A stretch of DNA of 64,000 nucleotides from CBDAPI01 sp965248635 (GTDB lineage: Bacteria; Acidobacteriota; UBA6911; RPQK01; CBDAPI01): the NCBI GenBank assembly GCA_965248635.1, contig OZ252114.1, forward strand, positions 4,402,001 to 4,466,000. The letters are read 5' to 3'. The position numbers and the translations under genes are program-made. Of the stretch, positions 1 through 9,319 are shown in pieces. Every line of letters begins with the position of its first letter. The first letter of the stretch is position 1. The notes below the pieces were generated by a model. That model had not been told where the DNA came from, ran no database searches, and worked only from the letters and a program-made list of their open reading frames with translations.

Positions 1-612
1 AATGGCGACACGGGCGTCCGGCATTCCGTCGTTCACCTTGGTTTCGTGCACCCGGATGACATACCCAGGTTCAGTAGCATTCCGGGCGTGTACGGTGAGC
101 TTTCGCCTGCGGCCTCCTACCCCATGCCCGGCACCATCCGGTTCAAAGCGATGCTGGGCGAGGACCGCTACGCGCGCTGGCTGCCGGCGGGCTCCCTGCT
201 GAAAGCGAACGCCATTGTGGGTTATGGCTCAGACTGGCTGACCTTGATACCGCCTAGCCCGTGGATGCCGATGCAGGGCTTCGTGACTCGAGAGAACCCC
301 GACCATCCTCAGCTCGGGGCAATGCACCCAGATGAGCGCATCACGGTGGAGCAGGCAATTCGGGTATTTACGCTGAACGGCGCACGAGCGGTCGGCGCAG
401 AAGATCGCATCGGTTCTATCGAGGTGGGCAAGCTGGCTGACTTCATTGTGCTGGATCGCAACTTGCTGGAGATCGAAGCGACCGACATTCGCCATACGCT
501 GGTGGAACGGACGGTACTGAAGGGGCGGGTCGTTTATGACCGCGATCGGGATCCGGAGCCCGATCTGATCGACGAGTCCGAATACGCAGAAGCGGGCCGA
601 TTGGTGCATTAG
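1..612 (+). CDS. Amidohydrolase family protein, C-terminal part (5' end outside window)
   Basis: The frame is open from base 1 and ends in TAG at 612, giving about 203 residues of the C-terminal part of a YtcJ/amidohydrolase-3 type metal-dependent hydrolase. Visible family features are a His-containing strand just before HPDDIPRF, the late-barrel GYGSDW segment with its conserved aspartate, the helix ITVEQAIRVFTLNGA, and the closing sub-domain IGSIEVGKLADFIVLDRNLLEIE. The substrate cannot be told from this part. The last 67 bases recur 2.5 kb downstream after the DUF481 gene. Confidence 0.85.
   Translation, partial: NGDTGVRHSVVHLGFVHPDDIPRFSSIPGVYGELSPAASYPMPGTIRFKAMLGEDRYARWLPAGSLLKANAIVGYGSDWLTLIPPSPWMPMQGFVTRENPDHPQLGAMHPDERITVEQAIRVFTLNGARAVGAEDRIGSIEVGKLADFIVLDRNLLEIEATDIRHTLVERTVLKGRVVYDRDRDPEPDLIDESEYAEAGRLVH
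544..610 (+). repeat. Direct repeat copy 1 with near-palindromic core
   Basis: The 3' end of the amidohydrolase gene, beginning with a 22-bp near-palindrome (arms GATCGGG and CCCGATC, centre ATCCGGAG), is repeated at 3064-3130. From 566 to 610 the two copies are identical. The palindrome core is present in the opposite orientation in copy 2. Confidence 0.85.
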
Positions 613-674
613 GTTTGAAAACGATTGACACTGAGTCGGCCCTTCGCTCAGATCGGCCAGGAAGGCTACCAGCG

Positions 675-1912
675 ATGGCTCAATGGCGCACTTTGAGGCT
701 TTCGGAGTATCGCCGGCAGATCCGGGCCGCCGGGAGGTGGCCTCAAAGCGCCGCGGCGCTTGCCCTATCGCTCGGCCTCTTCACCCCTACCTGGGCACAG
801 GACCCAGCGGACGGCAGTCCGACTTCGGAGTCTACGCAGAAGGAAACCGTATTCGAGGACTATTTGAGGTTCAAGCAGGACGTCAAACAGCGAACCGGGC
901 TCGGTTTTGGCTTCCAGTATTCACTGATGCATGCTCAGCGTGCCGGAACTTCGTTGAACGAAAACAACTACAACCTCAGCGGTCAATTCGACTTTCTGCT
1001 GACCTGGGATCTTTTCGGAGGCAGGGGGAGATTCAACCTGTATTACATGGACCTGCACCAGCTCGGAGAGATTGAGACTTCGGAGTTCGTGAAGAAGAAC
1101 GGTTTGATCACGCCGATCAACGATAGTGATCCCGTCAGTATGCTTCGACAGCTTTACTACGAGCATCACTTTTTTAAAGAGAAGCTCATCCTCGCTGGAG
1201 GCAAGACCGAGGTGCTGGCAGTTTTCGGCGGGAATCGGTATGCAGGGAACGACCGCAGGGATTTCCAGGCCCTGCCCCTGAGTAATGCTGCCGCAAAGGA
1301 CCGAACCTTCCAGTCTCCCGGATTCTTCGCGAGGGTGCGGCCGATCGATTGGCTGAGCCTGGGATCATCCGTTAACTCACTCAATTTCAGTCGCGGAATA
1401 CCCGACAAACCCTTTGACGTTTCTGACGTCTATTCAATTTTCAACATCACTCTGGATCCTGAGATCAAGACATCACTCTGGATCCTGAGATCAAGAATCT
1501 CGGCAAAGGGATCTACCGGGTGAACTTCGTAGTGACGAACGAACAGGAAGAATCTCCTCTCTCTCAGGGTCTGATCCTGAGCTTGGATCAGGATCTGGGG
1601 GATAATTGGGGCGCCTTCTTCCGTTACGACGGGACAGACCTCCAGACCCTCAGCTCGCCCCTCACCTCCAGTGTTTCGGGCGGCGCCGTCTACCGCGGCC
1701 CTTTCCGGCGCAGCCGGGATCATTGGGGTGTGGGACTCTTCCGAACCACGACAGAACAGACTGGGGGGGCGTCCGAAGTTGGGGCTGAGACCTTCTACCG
1801 GTTCGGGTTGACAGACAGGCTCGAAGCTTCCTTTACGATTCAGATCTTCGATCCCGCTCGGGCCGAAGGTAGCTTCGCCAACTTCGGCATCCGCTTTCTG
1901 GCAAACCTGTGA
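675..1912 (+). pseudogene. OprB-type carbohydrate porin, frameshifted by a 26-bp tandem duplication
   Basis: The first part (675 to about 1469) encodes a signal peptide (hydrophobic AALALSLGLFTPTWAQ) and outer-membrane beta strands. These include GLGFGFQYSLMHAQRAG, the LTWDLFGGRGRFNLYYMDLHQLG block and LILAGGKTE, typical of OprB-like carbohydrate-selective porins. A perfect 26-bp tandem duplication at 1444-1495 shifts the frame. Dropping one copy gives LDPEIKNLGKGIYRVNF and continues to GIRFLANL and a stop at 1912. The intact protein would be about 400 aa. The ATG at 675 is preferred over TTG 615 because it leads directly into the signal peptide. Expected role: outer-membrane diffusion channel. 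Confidence 0.75.
1444..1495 (+). repeat. 26-bp perfect tandem duplication
   Basis: Two identical adjacent units (1444-1469 and 1470-1495), each running from ACATCACTC to GATCAAG. The length is not a multiple of three, so the porin frame is broken exactly here. Confidence 0.95.
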
Positions 1913-1945
1913 AAACCCCACCGTTGAATCTGGCGGAGGTGAACA

Positions 1946-3059
1946 ATGCCCAAGAGATCTCGAGATTACAGGAACCTGCGTTCGTTTGCGACAGCTCCCC
2001 GGAAATGGCCTTTATTCCCGGCGGCTGCGCCACTTCTTCTCCTGTTGCTCCTGTTTACCGTGGCCGGCCTGGCCCGTCCCAAGGTCGATGTCATCGTCAT
2101 GAAGAATGGTGACCGGCTGACCTGCGAAATCAAGAAGCTGGAGTTCGGTCAACTCCACGTCAAGACGGGATACACGCTGGGAACGGTCGTCATCAACTGG
2201 GAGAAAGTCGAGCGAGTGGAAAGCCCCCAGCGCTTCACGGTGGAAACCACCGGGGGAGAGTACTTTTCGGGTTTACTGCAGAAGGAGGCGGTATCCGCCA
2301 CGGTTGGAGAAGGAGAGGTGACCGTTATTGAGGGAAGCAGGGCAACCCGCCTGACCGGCGAGGAAGTGGTCGAGATCGCTCAAATGGAGGCGGGCTTCCT
2401 GAGAAAAATGGATCTCAAGATCGACTACGGTTTTACGTTTGCCAAGGCCAACAAGCGGACCCAGTCCAATCTGCAGTCCAATCTGCAGTACAGAACGGAA
2501 AAACACTGGGCTGAGCTTTCCGTGAGCTCGTTGTTTGCCGGACAGACGGACGGCTCCGATACGAACCGTCACAACTCGACCGCCTCCTACATCCGTTTCC
2601 TGGGTACACGAAAGTGGTTCGCCGTGGGGCTCGCGGATTTCCTCAACAACGACGAGCAGCGTCTCGACCTGCGGACCACTGTGGGAGGCGGGCTGGGGCG
2701 GAAGGTCATCCATTCCAACCGGAAACACGCTTTTGGTACAGGGTGGAGCCGTCTGGAACAGTGAGACTTTTGCTCCAGAAACGGGCCGGGAAGAGGCGAA
2801 CAGTGCGGAGGGTCTGCTGGCAACGAACTACTCCACGTTCCGCTTTGACTCCTCCGAACTGATTACGAGTTTGTACGTTTTCCCGAGCTTCTCGGATCCA
2901 GGACGTGTCCGCCTGGCGTTCAACGCGAGCTTGTACTGGGACATCATCGGCGACCTCTTCTGGAGATTGACCTTCTGGGACAATTTCGACAACCGGCCAC
3001 CGGAAGAGACGGCCAAAAACAACTTTGGGATCAGCACGTCCATCGGCTGGTCGTTTTAG
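1946..3059 (+). pseudogene. DUF481 (YdiY-like) outer-membrane protein, one-base frameshift
   Basis: The start follows a good ribosome site (GGAGGTGAACA-ATG). The N-terminus has a basic stretch and a long Leu run (signal), then a small beta domain (VIVMKNGDRLTCEIKKLEFG) and the DUF481 barrel (LKIDYGFTFAKANKRTQSN onward). The first frame stops at 2764, but the next frame continues the barrel from about 2722 (NTLLVQGGAVWNSETF) to a terminal aromatic residue (SIGWSF) and a stop at 3059. A one-base excess in the AAA at 2723-2725 explains the break. Family role: outer-membrane protein of poorly known function. Either a sequence error or a recent pseudogene. Confidence 0.75.
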
Positions 3060-3130
3060 ATCAGATCGGGCTCCGGATCCCGATCTGATCGACGAGTCCG
3101 AATACGCAGAAGCGGGCCGATTGGTGCATT
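3059..3130 (+). repeat. Direct repeat copy 2 with extended hairpin
   Basis: Repeats 544-610, but the 22-bp core reads as the exact reverse complement of copy 1. The palindrome is extended here to 12-bp arms (GATCAGATCGGG / CCCGATCTGATC) around CTCCGGAT. It sits directly at the DUF481 stop codon and could fold as a terminator-like stem. Confidence 0.85.
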
Positions 3131-3264
3131 GACTTAGACGCCGGGTTCCAATGTTTCCTTCTAGCCGAAAGCCGCCGTTGATTACGCCTCCATAAATCGA
3201 CCTTCTCCACAAAGCCCCAGATTCAAAAAGAAAGAAGTTGTTGTCAAGGTCTTGGGCGGACGCA

Positions 3265-4521
3265 TCAGGCGGCGACCTCATCCTCTCGGACTCCATTCAC
3301 AAATCTAACGTTGTCGACCACCTCTCCCAGACGCCGGTAGCCTTGTAGTCGGCGCCATCTTTTTTCAGCGCTTCTGCACAGTTTGAATACCATTGTCAGC
3401 ATGGTTTGCCTGGACAAGCATCCTCGAGTCTTGGCCGTTCGCAGTTTCACAGTCGCGAAGGTCGACTCAATCGGATTGGTAGTTCTCAGATGCGGCCAGT
3501 GTTCGGCCGGAAAGTCATAGAAGGCCAGCAGCTCTGTCCGATCCTTGGCCAGGCAGGATGTGGCCTTCGGGAACTTCAGCTGATAGGTGGCAATGAACTC
3601 GTCAAAAGCCCTAAAAGCATTCTCTCGGGTTTCAGCCATCCAGATCTGATGCAGCGCCGTCTTGGCTTTTGGCTGTACTGCCTTGGGCAGATAGTTGAGT
3701 ACATTGCCGGTCTTGTGCACCCAGCAGCGTTGCTGTCGGGTATTGCCGTAGATCTTGGCCAGGGCTTTCCAGAATCCGAGGGCTCCGTCGCCAATCGCCA
3801 GTTTCGGTCCCATGCGCAGGCCTCTGGAGCGCAGATTGCGCAGCAACTCCCACCAGGATTGCTCACTTTCCCGGTAGCCATCTTCCACGGCAATCAGCTC
3901 CTTTTTGCCGTCCGCACGGGCTCCGATCAGCACCAGAAGACAAAGCCGGGCATCGTCAAAGCGAACGTTGGCATAGACGCCGTCAGCCCAGACGTAAACG
4001 TAGCGCTTATTGGAGAGATCACGCAGCCTCCACTTCTCATAATCCTTGACCCACTTGCCTTTGAGCCGTCTGATTGTCTTGGCCGACAGTCCCGGTGCAT
4101 TCGTCCCCAACAGGGCACTCAACGCGTCGGAGAAGTCTCCTGTGGAGATCCCCTTCAGGTACAGCAGAGGCAGCAGCTCCTCTACGCTCTTGCTTCGACG
4201 CAAATAGGGAGGCACCAGGCTGGAACGAAAGCGGATGATCTCCTCCGACTCCTCACCAGTTCCTCGGTCTCGAACCCGCGGAATCCGAACCGGGATCCCT
4301 CCAATCCCCGTCTGAATCTCACGCTTCGGCAGGTAGCCGTTGCGAACCAGACGTTTTCGGCCCTGGACATCACTCTGACCCTCGTACTCTTCCAGAAGTC
4401 CTTCAAGCTCGGCTTGAACTGCCTCAGCCAGGAGCTTCTGTGCCCCTTCTCGAAGCATTTCCGTCAAGGCATCCTTCGTCGTGGTTGGTTCGTCGATGGA
4501 AACTACAGTATCTTTCTTCAA
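3265..4521 (-). CDS. IS256-family (Mutator-type) transposase
   Basis: 418 aa, full family length. The DDE residues are visible in WADGVYANV, AIGDGALGFW and TNPIESTFATVKLRT, with the CWVHK signature (QQRCWVHKTGNVL) typical of IS256/Mutator enzymes. The reading frame is intact, so this copy may be active. Terminal repeats were not fixed with confidence: a weak pairing exists between bases around 3232-3250 and the complement of about 4585-4605. The element lies between the DUF481 gene and the last codon of the flotillin-like gene, whose C-terminus it leaves intact. Confidence 0.92.
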   Translation of the reverse strand: MKKDTVVSIDEPTTTKDALTEMLREGAQKLLAEAVQAELEGLLEEYEGQSDVQGRKRLVRNGYLPKREIQTGIGGIPVRIPRVRDRGTGEESEEIIRFRSSLVPPYLRRSKSVEELLPLLYLKGISTGDFSDALSALLGTNAPGLSAKTIRRLKGKWVKDYEKWRLRDLSNKRYVYVWADGVYANVRFDDARLCLLVLIGARADGKKELIAVEDGYRESEQSWWELLRNLRSRGLRMGPKLAIGDGALGFWKALAKIYGNTRQQRCWVHKTGNVLNYLPKAVQPKAKTALHQIWMAETRENAFRAFDEFIATYQLKFPKATSCLAKDRTELLAFYDFPAEHWPHLRTTNPIESTFATVKLRTAKTRGCLSRQTMLTMVFKLCRSAEKRWRRLQGYRRLGEVVDNVRFVNGVREDEVAA

Positions 4522-4634
4522 GGCGTATCCTTGTGGGCGAACTCATTATCGATCTTCACGGTTCAGGGTACGCCATCTGACAGACGCCCCTCCGTACACA
4601 ACTTTGGATCATATCTCCGGTTGTAGTTGAAGGA

Positions 4635-6270
4635 TCAGGAAGCGTCATTCTCATCGTCCTGATGAGATGATTCTTCCGTATCACTCACCATAGACATAAA
4701 ACCCGTTGCATCCAGACCCAAAAAATTCAAGGCCTTGCTAGGGTCAAGTCCTAGCGGCTTCAACGAAGCCAGCAGTTGGACCAGGGCCTGGGGCGCTACT
4801 CCCGTGATTTTTGAAAGTGGGTTGTTGGCGTTTCCGCCACCACCCAGATCGAGGATCTGAATTCTGTCAACGGCTGCCAACCCCTGACCAACAGGCTCCA
4901 TAGCAGAGCCAAGAGCACTCTCAGCTGCTTGGCCAGCCTTTTCGATGATCTGCGGCAGCAACTCGAGCGTAAGAACACGAAGAGCCTCCGCCGACATTTG
5001 TGACATGGCCTCTTTCTTCCTGAGAAAGCCTTCTGCCTCAGCCAGAAGTTTCGCCTCAACGGCTTGGCCTTCGGCAAGTCCCTTTGCAGAAATAGCCGCA
5101 CCATCGGCCTCACCCTGAGCTTTTGTACCATCTGCTGCTGCGAGAAGCTGAGCACGCTCACCGTTGGCTCTGGCTTCCATCTCAGCCTGGTCCGCCTCGG
5201 CGGCGGCCTTACGACCTACCGCTTTTGCTGTCAAGAAGGCTTGCTCACCTTCCCCCTTCTTTTCCTGCTCCACACGAAATGCTTCACCGCGCATGACGGC
5301 TGCTTCCTGATCAGCAGAAGCCTTAATCAGTGTGGCATCCTTCTCGCGTTCAGCAGTGACAATGACGCTAGCTCTAGCTCGGCATCTTTGCGTGCATGCT
5401 CTTTCACTTGAAGTTTCGTTCTTGCCTCAACCTCGGCCTCCTTAGCCTCGATTTGGGCAATATTGAGCTTTCTTTCCTCTTCGGCCTTAGCGGTTTGAGC
5501 AGCAACCTCGATTCTGGCTTGCTCGGACTGAACCTTAGCTGCGTTCTGAGCGACGACCGTATCTCTCTGTCGATTGGCGTCAGAAATTGCTCTTTCGGCT
5601 CCCGCTTCTGCTGTCTCAGCTTCCTGTTTGGCCAGTGCCGCTGCGGTACGAGCCTCACGATCAGCCAAAGCAGTTCGGATAGTTGCATCCCTGTCCGCTT
5701 CAGCCTCACCGATAGCCGCATCGCGCTTTACCTCAGCCGTGGCTTTTTTACCAAGAGCGTCAATGTAGCCTTGACTGTCGGCGATCTTCTGGATAACGAA
5801 GATATCGACCTCAAGTCCTAGCTTGTTCAGCTCGTCCTTGGCAACATTGAGTACTGAACCGGCGAATTTTTCCCGCTCCTTGATGATCTCCTCGATCCTG
5901 AGCGTGCCGACAATCATTCTCAGCTGACCTTCAAGAGTTGATCTGCTAATCTGTATCAATCGGGCCAGATCATTACCCACTTCAAGCAGCCTCTCAACGG
6001 CATTTGCAAGCAGGCTGGGATCGGAACTGATTTTGAGATTAGCTAGCGCATCTACAGTCACAGGTACACCATCGATGTTTGGCGAATCAGTGATCTGAAA
6101 CTCAACCTGAAAGGTGTCCAGGTTGATACGCTCGTATGACTCAAAGATAGGCCACACGAATGTCGCTCCTCCAGTAATAAGACGATAACCCTTCTCCGAT
6201 GTAGTACCGTCGGGAAGGGTCACCGTCTTCTTCTTACCGAAGACGACAAGGACTTCGTTTGGTGCGCACT
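4635..6270 (-). pseudogene. Flotillin/SPFH-domain protein, frameshifted and 5'-truncated by IS3
   Basis: Reading from 6270 down, the protein begins inside the SPFH start (VKCAPNEVLVVFGK), then ATFVWPIFESYERINLDTFQVEF and the SPFH core. A long Ala/Glu-rich coiled coil (KKATAEVKRDAAIGEAEADRDA) and the flotillin C-terminus (LTLELLPQIIEKAGQAAESA) follow. The frame breaks near 5368-5375, where one G appears missing. Restoring it joins AELE to ASVIVTAEREKDATLIKASADQEAAVMRGEAF without loss. The N-terminal membrane anchor is missing because the IS3 end begins at 6271. Flotillins organise membrane microdomains; this copy cannot make a normal product. Confidence 0.85.
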
Positions 6271-7300
6271 TGACGGGGTTCTACCCCGATAAATCGGACA
6301 TTTCTAAAAAGCCCGATAATGGGCGAAAGGAATGTCATGACAAAACGCAGAAAGTATTCAGTTGAGTTCAAGAGAGAGGCTGTCCAGCTGGCCAATCATC
6401 CCGGTGTCACTAAGAGCCAGATAGCTCGAGAGCTGGGGATCAATTCCAACATGCTGGGCCGCTGGTGCAGACAACTCAAGACCGAAGGCAGCAAGGTGTT
6501 TGTCGGCAAGGGCTATGCCCGAGACGATGAAATGGCGCGGCTGAAACGAGAGCTGGCCCGGGTCAAGAAGGAACGCAATTTTTTAAAAGAAGCGGCGGCG
6601 TTCTTCGCGAAAGAATCGAGCTAAGGTTTCGCATGATCGATCGTTGTCGCGGATCTTTTCCCGTTCGTATGATGTGTCGCTGTTTACAGGTCTCTGCCAG
6701 TGGGTACTACGATTGGCGTGGCCGGGGACCTAGTCGACGCTCTCAGGACAACCAGCGCCTCAGCGAAAAGATCCGGTTGCTGCATGAGCAAAGCGACAGA
6801 GTGATGGGCAGTTTCCGGATATGGAAGGATCTGCGCGATGCCGGCGAAACCTGCAGTCTGAATCGGGTTGCCCGGTTAATGCGCGTCAACCAGCTCAAGG
6901 GAATCCCGCAGAAACGACGGTGGCGCCACAAGCCCTCCGGGGAGCGTCCTGTAGGAGTCGAAAACGTCTTGGAGCGAGACTTCACGGCCACCGCTGTTAA
7001 CACGAAGTGGGCCACCGATATTACCTATGTCAATACTGCCGAAGGCTGGTTGTATCTGTGCGTTGTGCTGGATCTGCACTCGGGTATCGTCGTGGGTTGG
7101 TCGATGAGTCCAACTCAGGACCGCCACCTGGTGCTTCAGGCTGTGGTGATGGCACTGTGGCAGCGAGACGGCCGCCAGCCGGTCGTGGTGCACTCAGATC
7201 GTGGCTGCCAGTTTACTTCCAGCGAGTATCAACGATTCCTGAAGGCTCACAACCTGGTCTGCTCGATGAGTGCAGTGGGCAGCTTTGCTGACAACGCGGC
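6271..7300 (+). mobile_element. IS3-family element, 3'-truncated
   Basis: The left end is placed at the TG of TGACGGGGTTCTACCCCG, exactly where the flotillin reading frame is lost. It contains orfA and orfB in the usual -1 arrangement. At about 7300 the orfB sequence stops matching the family, before the DDE glutamate, and the DNA changes to the AT-richer metallophosphoesterase gene. No right end is present. Confidence 0.75.
6337..6624 (+). CDS. IS3-family OrfA (HTH_Tnp_1)
   Basis: 95 aa from ATG 6337, preceded by GAAAGG. It has the helix-turn-helix (YSVEFKREAVQLANHPGVTKSQIARELGINSNMLGRWCRQ) and the leucine-zipper coiled coil that ends OrfA (DDEMARLKRELARVKKERNFLKEAAAFFAKES). OrfB lies in the -1 frame; normally the two are fused by ribosomal frameshifting into the OrfAB transposase. 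Confidence 0.9.
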   Translation: MTKRRKYSVEFKREAVQLANHPGVTKSQIARELGINSNMLGRWCRQLKTEGSKVFVGKGYARDDEMARLKRELARVKKERNFLKEAAAFFAKESS

Positions 7301-7322
7301 TCGACCTGACTTGCAGCACTGA
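6633..7322 (+). pseudogene. IS3-family OrfB, truncated before the catalytic glutamate
   Basis: Has the HTH_21 region (FRIWKDLRDAGETCSLNRVARLMRVNQLKG) and two of three DDE acids (TKWATDITYV and VHSDRGCQFTS). The family then expects a DNA(A/S)ES motif with the glutamate. Here the sequence reads FADNAARPDLQH and stops at 7322, so the catalytic triad is incomplete and the copy is dead. The last few codons are read from foreign DNA. Confidence 0.88.
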
Positions 7323-8406
7323 TCAAATAGCCAAGTGGGATGGGGATTGTAAATTGAAGCTCCATTTCATTTCCGCTTACATACTCCTCCGCAGTGGGAT
7401 GAAGCGCATCGGTGAAGGTGCGCTTGTGGCGTCGCTGACCGTGAATATTCGTATTGGGAGTCACCAGCTCTTTGGCCACCTGGATCATCTTCACATCGAT
7501 GCGATCTCTATAAACACTATAATGCGTAAAATGACATGGATACGAAGCCAGTCCCGAAGCTGAGATATGGTAAATCCCATTCTTTTTAACTGCGCCGGTA
7601 AGATGAAGATGGCCATTCAGCACAGCTACAACGCTTTCTTTATGATTTTCAACAATATCCAACGTATTGCCGCCAACCATCTTATAGGACACAAATCCGA
7701 AACTTTCCGCTAAAACAGCTTCATCGCGCAGCGGAATGAGCGGTATATGACAGGCGATTATCTTGGGCAGCTTTGGATTTTCTGCCAACACATCCTTTAG
7801 CCATTGGTTCCTTCTCCTGGCTATTTCATCGCCTTTTCGCGATTTGAGAAATCTGACCAATCCCCTGGCCTTGTCAATGAGCTCGTGATCCAGAAGGTCA
7901 AAGTCAACATCATAGCTTCCCAGACCGTTTGAGTTGTTCAAGCAGATAAAAAGGACGCCTTTGTGAATAAAAGAATAGTACACTCGATCCTTGCCAAAGA
8001 CAGATTCATAGGGATTTTGAAACTCTGGCATACCTTCCCTTTGAATCACCTCGTGGTTGCCAATAACCGGATAGTATGGACATTTGAGCTTTGATAGCAT
8101 TTTCTTTGCAAGTTGACATTCAGGCAAAAGATACTCAAGTTTGCCGCCGTGAATGATGTCGCCAACCAATATCACAAAATCCGGCAGAGGAAAAAGCGTT
8201 TCATTGTTAATACTATCCAAAACATACTCCAGCTTTTGGCTATCTTTTTCGTATGCCTTATTTTCCGGGACATGGATATGTGTATCGTTGAGCTGTACAA
8301 AAGTGAAAAGGGGCTTACCTTTTGAACCGCAACGAGTTATCGTATTAATTGCACAAAAGCCCGCGGCTGAATAAACCGCCTGTTTGACAAAATGTCGTCT
8401 GTTCAT
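7213..8406 (-). CDS. Secreted metallophosphoesterase (calcineurin-like), C-terminus fused to IS3 DNA
   Basis: The N-terminus MNRRHFVKQA fits a Tat signal and is followed by a Cys (ITRCGSKG) that could be lipidated. The metal-binding motifs are all present: LNDTHIH, VGDIIHGG, VIGNHEV, IIACHIP and LNGHLHLTG. It should hydrolyse phosphomono- or diesters outside the cytoplasm with a dinuclear metal centre. The catalytic domain ends around residue 365 (ELQFTIPIPLG). The last 30 or so residues are read antisense through the IS3 orfB remnant and are not native. Base composition is visibly more AT-rich than either neighbour, which suggests import. Confidence 0.85.
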   Translation of the reverse strand: MNRRHFVKQAVYSAAGFCAINTITRCGSKGKPLFTFVQLNDTHIHVPENKAYEKDSQKLEYVLDSINNETLFPLPDFVILVGDIIHGGKLEYLLPECQLAKKMLSKLKCPYYPVIGNHEVIQREGMPEFQNPYESVFGKDRVYYSFIHKGVLFICLNNSNGLGSYDVDFDLLDHELIDKARGLVRFLKSRKGDEIARRRNQWLKDVLAENPKLPKIIACHIPLIPLRDEAVLAESFGFVSYKMVGGNTLDIVENHKESVVAVLNGHLHLTGAVKKNGIYHISASGLASYPCHFTHYSVYRDRIDVKMIQVAKELVTPNTNIHGQRRHKRTFTDALHPTAEEYVSGNEMELQFTIPIPLGYLISAASQVEPRCQQSCPLHSSSRPGCEPSGIVDTRWK

Positions 8407-8635
8407 TTTTCGCCCTTTTTTAGTTGATTACAATTTTTTTAAGAAAGAACTGCACAAATCAGAAATCCGTCTGCAAAATTCGATATCTCCATCCGGAGGC
8501 ACCTGGTCCGCCACGCCCAGCACAAAAGGCCGGTTTTTCCAGCTTTTCAGCACAGATTCAACATGCTTTTTCATCGATTTCCAGGTAAATGGAGGGGCGA
8601 ACATGATTCCGGGAACCCCTCCCCTACAGGCACAG

Positions 8636-8815
8636 GCTTCGCCAGGCACAGCGGCTGAGCTCTCCCAAAAGCTTTCGATCGCGTCGAAAGGCAGCTCGCA
8701 GCACCTTGGGAATGGTCCAGACCAGCTGGCGGTGAGGAACCGGCTCCAGCACCTCTCCGGTGACCCACTCCACAAAGGCGGCCACCCGCTTGGCCTGACA
8801 CGATGGACAGAATAG
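8636..8815 (-). pseudogene. IS91-type transposase remnant (zinc-binding N-terminal region)
   Basis: On the minus strand, FCPSCQAKRVAAFVEWVTGE followed by LEPVPHRQLVWTIPKVLRAAF and RRDRKLLGELSRCAWRS is the end of the zinc-binding domain and the start of the catalytic domain of IS91-like Y2 transposases. Only about 60 residues remain. Sequence on both sides is unrelated, so both ends are lost. A C-terminal IS91 remnant, possibly of the same kind, lies at 29896 and 34054. Confidence 0.75.
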
Positions 8816-8981
8816 CCTCCTCTCTTCCACATCGAAGACTTCTTCACCCCGCCCTTCAGGCTGCGCAAGAGCCATTACAGAACCTTCGGAGGGCTTTGTC
8901 AACTTAACGCGCTTGGCCGAAAAACCCCAACAGAACTCCCTCTCAGCAGACACAAGTGACCTGTCTCCAGTTGGTAAAAGC

Positions 8982-9008
8982 GGTGCTTCTTCAGGCAAGT
9001 GTTGTTGA
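8982..9008 (+). repeat. Dispersed 27-bp repeat A, copy 1
   Basis: Begins GGTGCTTCTTCAGG and ends AAGTGTTGTTGA. It contains the small palindrome-like core CTTCAGGCAAG. It lies between the IS91 remnant and the IS21 element. No longer homology extends on either side when compared with the other copies. Confidence 0.85.
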
Positions 9009-9319
9009 GCCATGCCCCCTCCAGTACCCAAACTGGACAGACCTGAGATCCGATTTAGCGTACCGTGGACCGCCAAAGAGAGTACCGTCAGCGGCAGCAG
9101 CAAGCCCGCGTGACGGATCACCGTAGACAGCGATATCGCTCTTCTTTCAGGCTGTGGGAGCCTCTGGCAGCCTACTCAAAGCCGAGAAGTTTCGCCCGGA
9201 GGCGTCAGGAGAACAGACATGCAGGTACTTTTTGCCGTTCCCGGCCCGGTTTCCGACCGACTTGTATTCGTTGCGGTCGCCCCGGTCGCTATATCGACCC
9301 CTTCCACTGGGGGTAACGC

